Of a stretch of 64,000 nucleotides of DNA, positions 45,801 through 57,800 are shown in pieces. The number at the start of each line of letters is the position of its first letter. Positions within the stretch are counted from its first letter, which is position 1. The notes under the pieces were generated by a model. It searched no databases, was not told where the DNA came from, and saw nothing but the letters and a program-made list of their open reading frames with translations. The DNA lies in the NCBI GenBank assembly GCA_034231615.1, contig CM067322.1, positions 52,582,456 through 52,646,455 on the forward strand, read 5' to 3'. Position numbers and translations under genes: made by a program. The stretch is from Meghimatium bilineatum (Eukaryota; Mollusca; Gastropoda; Stylommatophora; Philomycidae).

Positions 45801-48800
45801 TACTGTGTCCTTGGGATACTGAAACCAAATTACTCTGATATATTGTTTTGAGATAGGAATGCAATTAGTAGAATTGGACTTGAGTTAATAAAGTCTGTTC
45901 ATACGAGTTGTTCATCCATTATGTGATCCATTATATCATCCATTATCCAAGACAGCGGAGAATTAAAGAGATCCATAGGGAAGACTATGTTCTAGAAAGA
46001 ATATGTCACCCGATGATGATGATCCATTATGTGAATTAGTGCCATGTTTTAAGTGTGGTTCTCAAAATATTGTCCGGCTCTGTGGCGAAGTGGTACAGAG
46101 CGCGTCTGTGACGACAAAGGTACCGAGTTCGATCCTCACCACAGGCAATTGTGCAGCCGGACCGTTCAGAAAGCAATGGCAACCTACTGAACGTATTTAT
46201 ATTGTCTAGAAAATCATCACAGCCAACAAATGCTGGGTTGATAGCTACGTCCTGGATAGGATATGCTACCAATTTTTTTCTCAAAATATAGTATCAACTC
46301 TATGCTGAGAGGGGGTACACCACCCATTGGTCATTAGATACTGACTGTTTTCTTCCTCTGTTTCTCCATATTCATCCAAAAAGCTGATCTCTCTAATTTG
46401 GTGGACTCACTGTATCTTTTACCATGTGAGAGCTGTAACCTTATTTATAAAAATGCTCAAAAGTAGAACTGAGCTTTGGTTGCTTGTACCTTCTTGGAGG
46501 AGCGAATAGTGGACTACAGCGTGAACCTCTCACTCACATTTGAGTTTCTACACTCTTCTGTAGACTTTGATAAGTGTCTTGCTGGGAACCTGGTGAAAGT
46601 GAGCTAAGTTGTGGGCCATGAAACACTTGAGTAGAAACATAAACTTTATTGAACTGATACACTGATGATCAAGTCTCCTTATAAGCATAACAGTGGGTGA
46701 AAAAATGTCAGATGGATTCTAAGTCTGGTGTTGATTTTTAATTGGGTAAAGAATTAGTAGTGGACAGGCATGAAGGTAGGAGACAAACACTTGAATTATT
46801 CTAACCTGACTGTGGCAGTATATGGCTCGAGTTGGCTGAAGTTCCAATGTGAATTGGCTTTGGATCAGGGTTCAGCCTCACAATCTTGCTCCTAGGAGGT
46901 CCTTTCTCTAGACTGTTCATGTCCAGTGGCCGTTTGAGCTGCAAGTACATGGTATCTGGTGGTTGCTCAATGCTGGCAACAGCAGTACTACCACCTAGCA
47001 TGTCACGTACACTCAGCTTGATTGGCTGTGGTGGCTCCTCAAACAGAGACTGTTTTGGTCCAAACACAGACTCAGTAAGTCCAAACAGTCTGGGAATAAC
47101 AAGAAGTTAAAATTGCCATCAAATTATCAGGTAATATATGATTTCATTGACCTTGATACTATTTAAAATGTCCAAAATTGTACAAGAAAGACATATATAT
47201 TAAAATATAATATTGCTGTAGGAGTGTGTAAATTTACCATACAGAAACTGAACTTGGATGGAGAGTAAAGAATAGCACACTATTTTACTTGTGCTATCAT
47301 TTACACTATGTATCTATTCTGATTTGGTCTTGTATAGAGCAGTTTGTTTTAGGTCATTTCAGGAAAGGAAGCCTGTCCACATGGACACAGACGTGATAGA
47401 ACCAGTCTTAGTCTATTTAATGGCTGTTTAGTTTGTTATGTCCTGTTCTAATGTGGAAGATGATAACTTGCTCATCTTTGTCAAAATAGTGGTAGTTGTC
47501 TTTTGGGTGGTCCACTTTCCTAATAGCTGTGATGAGGGTCCTCTTTTCCTGGTAGGTGATTTCATGGTACTTTTGTTCCTGTATTGCTTTATCTTTTGCT
47601 AGCATATCTGCCTTTAATTTCCTGGTAAATCACAGTGGGATGGTATCCACTGTAAGGTTACACATTTTTGGATGCTCCCTTCTCGTATCGCTTCCTTCAG
47701 GTTTGGCAGTTAATGGTTTTAGAACAAAAATGTATAGAACAATGCACATTGTTGAAGACTACATAGAACAAAAATGTATAGAACAATGCACATTGTTGAA
47801 GACTACATAGAACAAAAATGTATAGAACAATGCACATTGTTGAAGACTACATAGAACAAAAATGTATAGAACAATGCACATTGTTGAAGACTACATAGAA
47901 CAAAAATGTATAGAACAATGCACATTGTTGAAGACTACATAGAACAAAAATGTATAGAACAATGCACATTGTTGAAGACTACATAGAACAAAAATGTAGC
48001 TAAAGACTGCAACAGAACAATATTGTAGCTGAAGATTCATTCAGCTGTAACCTTCAGTGCATGAGAAAGTTTCTTAGTGTGTGATGGCAGGATTAACTCC
48101 CTGATACAGAGATCCTCAAAGAGTATAAAAGGACAGGTCAGAAAAATCAGGATGGTAAACATGTGGATTCATTTTCTTTTTCTGGAAATATTCCCTCTAA
48201 GCTGGGAGGGTGTGAATGTTATCAGAAGGTGCATATTGTCACTGAACGTAACATTCTGCAGCACAAAATTCAGAATTGCAGAAATATAATAAAAGTCACA
48301 AAGTATCTCCTCAAAAGTGATTTCTGCATGTGGTTTTGTCTACCTAAACCACCATCTGATCTCTATTTTTTTTTATAGAAGGGATTTAGTTTTTATGAAA
48401 AGAATTTTTTTGGCCTGTTGGTTGGTTGCTGATCCAGTAGCCCATGGACCTAATGCCATTATATTGATGGGAAGTCTGGATTTTCGGCCCACCCCGGCAC
48501 AGAGCCAGAGAATAACTATCACACCTCCAAGAAGGTAGGTTTCAACCTATGCACTGCTCCTAGCCACTGTAGCCAAGATAGGGTTCAATGTGCTCATTCC
48601 CCACCACCAATTGACTACTGGTTATGCCAAACTTTTCTATTGCTCCAAGCATGCAACCAAATGTTCAAGTCAAAAGGATTGTCATATCCTGAGTCACTGT
48701 GCCTATATGATGGGTTTCAGACCTTAGGAATAAAAAGTGCTGTCAGTTTCCTCCTCCCCAGTGCTGCACAGTACATCTCTGGCTCCCTCTCAAACACAGA

Positions 48801-51800
48801 GGGTGCATACATATATATTCAGGTAAACGTGAAACACATTTCAACAACAAAATAAAAGTATAATTGTATGGATGACGCGCCATGAAGCTTCTCTAAGAAG
48901 ATAACCTCAATATAACGGCATGTGATCCACTAAGGTTTTCTGTTGCATGGGTGGTATGTCTAGTGGGCCATTGGTGAGACTGACAAACGCAACCACATGC
49001 GCAAGAATTTTTTTTTCATTCAATAGATAAAAGTGATTCAAAAGTGATATATCAAATGGAAAAGTGTAGATCTTGCAGCCATACTGGAAGAATTTTGTGA
49101 AACAAAATCAGAATAAAAGAATGCTCTTACTTCATCATCTGTCATTCTGGTCTAAAAGTAAGGAATATTTACCTAGGGTTGATGTCACTGGAAAGGTTGA
49201 AAAGCACATTAGAAGAAGGAGCGAACAAACCCAAGTCTTCCTCCCCATCCATAGGTATATAGGGAGCTCTCATGTCAAAGTCAATGTCTTCAGCATCTCC
49301 ATCTTCTTCTGAAGTCTTTATGGACTGGAAGAACTTGTCCATTGATTCAACATCAACTGCCATGCTCATGTAGTCATTGGGACTTGCAATCTACAAGGAA
49401 TAAATTATGTTAAGTGGATTTTAAAGCTAATCCAAGCATGCAACCTTTGGATAGTAAAAGTAAAGTAAAGTAACCCATAGCAATCTCACATTTCACAGGC
49501 TCTCCAAATGAGGGCGGTAGCCATCTCCTCTCTCTCGCAGTCTTTACTTCCCGGATTAATCCGGTACCCATTTAAGGCTGGGTCGACCTGGGAGCCATTG
49601 CGATCTGAAAACATTTCCGCCTCAACTGTGGAATGAACCCAGGACCACTCATATGCGAAGCCAGTGCGCTAACCACTGCGCTAACGCGGCTCCCTAAGAT
49701 CCCTTTGGATAGAAGATAGCAGGAATAGAGGATGACCAACAAGAAAATGTATGACAAATAATAAACACACTTTAAGAATATTTAAGATATGAGAATTTTA
49801 AGCTCTTATGCAAAACTAAAATCATAAATGAAAACATCAGAAGACTAGAAAACACAATGCCAATCCTGTATTACATCAGAAGACAACAGATTAAGTTGTT
49901 TTCATATGCTTTCAGACTAACATCAGACAGTGTCCCTCAATAAGCATTACTATACAGACATGATGGTTACAAAGCCAGGGGCAGACCATGCAAATGATGG
50001 ATTACAGAAATAAAACAGTCAACGAAAACAAATATATATATGTATCACATAAAAAACCATCTTCAGAGAACTCTTCTACCCGTGCGGCTGGTATGACATC
50101 AAAGTATAAAATAAAAAGTAAAAAGAAAGAATATTAAGCAAGTAGACATAATGTCAGAAATAAAAATATCAACAGTGATAAGATTGTCAAGCACTGAAAT
50201 GTCTGAGATAAGAATGTCAATCTCTCCAATATGTCTGAGATAAGAATGTCAATCTCTCCAATGTCTGAGATAAGAATGTCAATCTCTCCAATGTCTGAGA
50301 TAAGAATGTCAATCTCTCCAAAATGTCTGAGATAAAAATGTCAAGCAATCCAATGTCTGAGATAAGAATGCCAATCTCTCCAATATGTCTCAGATAAGAA
50401 TGTCAATCTCTCCAATGTCTGAGATAAGAATGTCAATCTCTCCAAAATGTCTGAGATAAAAATGTCAAGCAATCCAATGTCTGAGATAAGAATGTCAATC
50501 TCTCCAATATGTCTCAGATAAGAATGTCAAGCAATCCAATGTCTGAGATGAGAATGTCAAGCACTCCAATGTCTGAGATAAGAATGTCAATCTATCCAAT
50601 ATGTCTGAGATAAGAATGTCAAGCAATCCAATGTCTGAGATAAGAATGTCAAGCAATCCAATGTCTGAGATAAGAATGTCAAGCACTCCAATGTCTGAGA
50701 TAAGAATGTCAATCTCTCCAATATGTCTGAGATAAGAATGTAAATCTCTCCAATATGTCTGAGATAAGAATCTCAAGCACTCCAATGTCTGAGATAAGAA
50801 TGTCAAGCACTCCAATGTCTGAGATAAGAATGACAAGCAAACCAATGTCTGAGATAAGAATGTCAATCTCTCCAATATGTCTGAGATAAGAATGTCAATC
50901 TCTCCAATATGTATGAGATAAGAATGTCAAGCACTGCAATGTCTGAGATAAGAATGTCAATCTCTCCAATATGTCTGAGATAAGAATGTAAAGCACTCCA
51001 ATGTCTGAGATAAAAATAGCAAGCTCTTCAATGTCTGAGATAAGAATGTCAAGCAATCCAATGTCTGAAATAAGAATGTCAAGCACACCAATGTCTGAGA
51101 TAAGAATCTCAAGCACTCCAATGTCTGAGATAAGAATGTCAAGCACTCCAATGTCTGAGATAAGAATGTAATGCAATCCAATGTCTGAGATAAGAATGTC
51201 AAGCACTCCAGTGTCTGAGATAAGAATGTCAATCTCTCCAATATGTCTGAGATATTGTAAATCTCTCCAATATGTCTGCAATGAGATAAGAATCTCAAGC
51301 ACTCCAATGTCTGAGATAAGAATGACAAGCAATCCAATGTCTGAGATAAGAATGTCAATCTCTCCAATATGTCTGAGATAAGAATGTCAATCTCTCCAAT
51401 ATGTATGAGATAAGAATGTCAAGCACTGCAATGTCTGAGATAAGAATGTCAAGCAATCCAATGTCTGAGATAAGAATGTCAATCTCTCCAATATGTCTGA
51501 GATAAGAATGTCAAGCACTCCAATGTCTTAGATAAGAATGTCAAGCTCTTCAATGTCTGAGATAAGAATGTCAAGCACACCAATGTCTGAGATAAGAATG
51601 TCAAGCACTCCAATGTCTGAGATAAGAATGTCAATCTCTCCAATATGTCTGAGATAAGAATGTAAATCTCTCCAATATGTCTGAGATAAGAATGTCAAGC
51701 CATCCAATGTCTGAGATAAGAATCTCAAGCAATCCAATGTCTGAGATAAGAATGTCAATCTCTCCAATGTCTGAGATAAGAATGTCAAGCACACCAATGT

Positions 51801-54800
51801 CTGAGATAAGAATGTTAATCTCTCTAATATGTCTGAGATAAGAATGTCAAGTACACCAATGTCTGAGATAAGAATGTCAAGCACACCAATGTCTGAGAAA
51901 AGAATGTCAAGCACACCAATGTCTGAGATAAGAATGTCAAGCACTCCAATGTCTGAGATAAGAATGTTAATCTCTCTAATATGTCTGAGATAAGAATGTC
52001 AAGCACTCCAATGTCTGAGATAAGAATGTTAATCTCTCTAATATGTCTGAGATAAGAATGTCAAGCACACCAATGTCTGAGATAAGAATGTTAATCTCTC
52101 TAATATGTCTGAGATAAGAATGTCAAGCACTCCAATGTCTGAGATAAGAATGTTAATCTCTCTAATATGTCTGAGATAAGAATGTCAAGCATACCAATGT
52201 CTGAGATAAGAATGTTAATCTCTCTAATATGTCTGAGATAAGAATGTCAAGCACACCAATGTCTGAGATAAGAATGTCAAGCACTCCAATGTTGATGCCA
52301 TAGCCATCAACCCTGCATTATCTGTCTGTCTTGATTTTAGAGGCAATATAAATATGTTTAGTAGTTTTCCATTGCTTAAAGAACAGTACTGATGGACAAC
52401 TGCTTGCGGTGGTATTTTAAACCCGATACCTTTGCCGTCACAGATTGCCATTTACATTGCTGCTACAGAGTCAGATGTGTTCATATCAGTGTTATTTTCT
52501 ACTTGGGTGTGCTATGTTATGTTCTTGATAAAAGACTTTTGGTTGTACCAGTAATTTTGTGTGCTTTTAGTGACTTGTAAAAATTATCTCACATTTCAAT
52601 GAATACACACAATACCAACTTACTGCACTGTTATGCTGATTACATCATTCCTTGTGTACCACGAGTTACATAAAAATGTAGTTGAAACAAAATATCACCC
52701 ATATATTTGAATTGTGCAAAAAGGGACTTTACCTACTTTTATTTACTAACTTCCTACATTTAATAACTTACCCTTGATGATGAGTTGGATGAAAGGGCAG
52801 AGGCAGCAGGTGAGGCATCCTTACGGTAGCACATATCTGGTGTGGATGTGCCTGGCTCCTGTTTCAGCACATGACTTGGAGACAGCAATACTGTTGTACA
52901 ACAGACACTCTTTATTATAATTTTTCATTGAAACAACTGTACAACAACTATTTCAAATATTAATTAGAAGGTTGCACTCAAGGCTCGAACCTGTTACATC
53001 CATGTAACCTCCATGTACAACACTCACCTCCCAACTCTGTGACAAACTATTTTTACTGGCTTGGCTATTGACACCCCTAAAAAGATATTTTTTTTCTGAC
53101 AGAGCCAGTAAAAACAGTGTTACACTAATCAGTATCAGTGTATCATGGACATATTAGGATTTTAATTTAATAAACTGAAAATAATTATAGAAACATATCT
53201 TGTACAGGACATTGCTATTTAACTATTGTTAAATTTTGGGTCACCACTAATAGATTCAATCATATGGTCAGTACAGTGTGTATGGTTGGTGTTTGAATTT
53301 CGAATAAGTACCTAGTTCGATGAGATGAGTTTGCTAGGTGAGCTATCAAAACTTTGCCAACAGGATTGAGTTTACAAATTTTTATTATAATTCCTCGAAG
53401 TCTGCTGGGTGGTTGTTGTTATCTCCAGGAATTGCGAGTGATTTGCTTTTACTTCCTATCTGTAGTTTGGTGGTTTATCAGAGTTTTCTTTCATACTCAG
53501 GAGACTTCAGTTTTTAGCTTAATTCTTCAATTGGAGAATTGAAGTAGATACTCAAAGGGGTTATATGTCATGAAACATGCTATTTAAATAGCTGAAGATA
53601 GGACAATAATTTGGGCCCAGAGATGACATGCACACCAGAGTGCACAGGCTGGTGCTCCATAGCTGGTCGAGCATCAAGGTCAGCAAACCACAGCTGGCCA
53701 AGACCCTCAGTCCAAAAAATGCTGGCTGAAGACGGATGTGTCAGGTCGAAAGGCGCAGATAACACAGCTTGCTGTAAAACTTGAGACAACGCAGATCACC
53801 CTCATATGTCCTTCTCAGGACGGTCAGCGGAATGCTTTCAGAGGGTCCGCCGCAAGGCGTACGACAAAGAAGAAAAGGACAATAATTTGCTTTTTATGAT
53901 TTCCAGGAATGATGAGCAATTAACTTTTGTTTCCAATGTGCAATGTTATAGCTTTCTTTCATAACCAGAATATTTGACCTATCAGTGGTGTGCAGTTCCT
54001 GAAGTGGAAACCTTCTACTCAGAGAGGTCTATTTTGAAGAGTTGCCAATCAATTCACATGCATGATACAGAAAATTAGACAAAGATATACATAATGTTAA
54101 CTGATATGTTATCTCTATGAATCTATAAAACATCCATAGTATGACTGTCATTGTGATATATTTTCAATGTGGATTTATTATTACACGAACTTACTGTCAT
54201 GTCCAGAGAAAGCAGTAAATGGGAGAGAAATTAACTCATCCCCTGCATTAGGTGCCAGATAGGACAGGTCTTCTGCATTTTTATCTTGAACTAGAATGAA
54301 AATAGTTGAAAAGAACAAGCAATGACAACATATATTTTAAATAAAGAAATAAACTGAAATGACAATTTCAATTCTTATTGAAGATAGGTTTTTATTACAG
54401 AGATAATAAAGAATCAATTTCAAGTAAAACTATTTCCTTAAGCACTGCAATGTGTGCAAAAACTGGCTTCCTAGTCCAGTGAACCAAGGTTTAATTCCCA
54501 GTTCAACTGGAAATATTTTAAAATCATCAACGGCTCCTACATTGACCCAGTCTAAGGTAATTAATACTGAATCATCCGAAAAAGTAAAGATGGCGAGCAT
54601 GATGCTAACTAAATCAACTGTTGACATGCTGTTAGTCAATGAAAAATACATGTCTAACATCATATTCCCTGATACACCTCAGGCATAAATAAGGGAAAGC
54701 TTGAATTACCGCAATGACATAAATGTTTATGAAATTCTATGCCATTAACATGCCAACTACCTGTGAACCAGATTTCAATAAACTTCTTCCATCTTCTGTC

Positions 54801-57800
54801 AGTACCTAGTGACCTTCCCCCTTATGTGTCTCAACAGTATATGTGGCTGGGAGGGTTTAACCTTCACCGCGCCTATATTAACACCGGTCGCCGTAAAACA
54901 AAATGGCGACTAGCGCTGTTGTCGACATACTCCATCCAATTAGATATCGTTATAATAGACGCCCCACAGCCTGATTGGTTAGTCGGGAACATGCGCTATT
55001 GAAGCCGGTTCATTCCTATGTCCGACATGATCGTTGTAACAATAGCTAGCCAGAAGATACAAATTTTATAGCAATTAATCTGACCACATCTGCACACCGG
55101 TACGATGCCATGATGGTGGACCGGTTTTATAGACCTTTCTTTCATTGTATTTTGAATAAAATAAAATTGAATCGTGGCTTGAATCATGAATTATTGAGTT
55201 ATTTAGTTTCACAGCAGTGAATATACAGAATGCAGCATTGGTTTGGAGACTTGTAGACATTTGATATGAATATGTTGAAGTGGCACCAAAAATGACTCTA
55301 GACCTAAGCTCAAAGAACGATTTTACTGCAAATCTACATGTTTTATACAGTTCCCCCGGCTATATTTTGATAATTTCGCAGTGAAAGAACATAAATACAA
55401 CAGATTTGCGTGATTTAGTTTACAGTGTTGCCAAGGAATTCGATAAGTAAGGTAAGTAATTTTTTAATTAATTTTTTCCCTCTTTATTTGTTATAAAATA
55501 TATGTTTTTGTGAAAAACGTCTTTACCACTTTCTCATACGTCTGGTATCACACACACACATACAGAAATTACACCAATATATGCATAATTCAATTCTTTA
55601 TTTAAATGTGCAAATATTATTTAAATATCTCTAACAACCCAAAAATTATCACATTTTCAAAACAGTCACCATCAATAACACAAATTTTCAAAAAAGAATC
55701 CGGTGGCAGGGAGACGTTTCATATTTTTTAATCTGGCTTGCTAAAGGTTAAGCTATGCCACTGGCAGCTTTTCTGTTCATTGTTTTAACTATGCCAAACA
55801 GGTCAACATATTATATAAAACATAGAATAAACACCTAATTTCTTTTATTTTGAAAAATCACACGTACACAAACAAAACTTATAAAAAAATATATGCAGTA
55901 TTCAATTCTTTATTTACATGTACAAAAATTAGTAAAACAACTCTAAGAACAAAAAAGTTATTGCATTTTCCAAACACCCATGTTTGGTTGTGTTTGTGGA
56001 AAAAAACAAACGTCTTCACCACTTCCTCATACCTGTCATATGACAAAAACAAATAACACGCATATTTGCAATATGCAATCTGTAATTTAAATCTGCAAAT
56101 ATTATTTTAAAATTTCTAAAACAAAAACAGTATTAATTTAAAAAACAAATTAAAAAAAATAATCCAGTGGCATGGGATAGATAGCATAACTTTAACCCTG
56201 CTTTCTAAAGGTTAAGAGAGTAACCAAGAATTTGTAGGCAACATCTTATATAATGGTTCCAAGCCAAATATATTAGCAGGAAAAATGAAAAGCACCTTGG
56301 TAGCTCAAGATGTTTTAGCACAAGATTTCAAATGTCAGAACTATTTCTGATAAACAACAGACACTCTTTATAAGAATTTTTCATTGAAACAACTGTACAA
56401 CTATTTCAAATATTAATTAGAAGGTTGTACACAAGACTCGAACCTGTTACATTCATGAGACACTGACCTCCCAACTCTGTGAAACAAACTCTTTTTACTC
56501 CTTTTACAAAATTAAGAGCACCTTGGTAGCTCAAGATGTTTTAGCACAAGATTTCAAATGTCGAACTATTTCTGATAAACAATACAGGTGGTCTATGCTA
56601 GCAAATCAGTATACACAGGGTCAAAGGCAATGGTATCAAATACCTGCATTCAGCTGTAAAATGTATAGTATTTGTAAGGTGTTACTTTATATGACCATAT
56701 AATACATTGTACATATTTTTTATGTGGAGTTCTGCAGTTTTTTTAATTACTTTTTTTAGTTTTTTTCGTCGATTTAGTGGTGATCCTGATTTTCTGCAGT
56801 TTTTATTTGCTTTTAGCGGTAACATTGAATTGTGCTGTAAATTGTTTAGTGGCAACAATGATTTAAATTTTTTTGGGTATATTGTCAGTTTTTATTTATT
56901 TTTGGCAACAATGATATTAGTGGATTTTAATTTTTTATTTTAGTGGCAATACTGCTTTTAAAAGCATTACTTTTATTACTTCCTTTGATTGTTGTATATA
57001 GGCCGAAGCAAACTTATGGTTTATTTTTGTCTATGTGCATAGTCAGCATAAGTACATCTGTATGTGTGTATACATAGTGTATTTTGTAAGTTTTCATTTG
57101 CGTCTTATGTAGTGTAGTGTAGGTCTGTCAAGCAATTAAATATTTAGGCCTAGACTTTATTTTCACACACTGCTAATGAAGCTTTATTATAATAATTTGT
57201 ATAGGCCTAATTCATAGCATAAAGAGGCACAGAAAACGTGCTGCCTGAAAAGATAACAACAAATACACACACATGTGTGTAAAATCTCTCATGTGCTGTG
57301 AGTAGAGCATCATGCTTTATTCATGGCATATAAGAAATATTATAAAAATATATATTAATTTAAATTTGTGTATTCATTTGCCTATGTGTAAATAAAAATG
57401 TCTACTAAGGGAGTTGGTGGTGCTTGTACAATTCAAACTAACTTTAAGGGGGGGGGGGAGAGGAGGAGAGGGGGGTTGGAGAATGAAGAGGAAAGAAAGA
57501 GAAAACATTATATTTACACAAAGCAAGGATTAAACTTACGCAACCAGTCATCAATTTTCAAAAGAAAAGGTGGAAATATCTCACAAAAATGTAGTAAATA
57601 TTTGTTTTAAAAAAAACAAAAACTCTTCACTCAGCGACATGTCTGAAACAAGATTGTTGATAGGTGAGGGATTGGGATGTTTAAACTTCTCTGCAAATCA
57701 GAACATGCCTTTTAGTACTGGGAACTTAGCCAAAAAGGCAGGACCCCCCTCCCCAAAGTGATATTTTACACAGGAGTAAATAAATAGTGAAATGTATAAT

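Noticed and set aside
50495-52451. Long minus-strand open frames with a repeated ECLTFLSQT-type peptide
   Set aside because: They follow entirely from the 30/32-bp minisatellite, which lacks stop codons. No start context, no domain, and they lie in a HIF intron.
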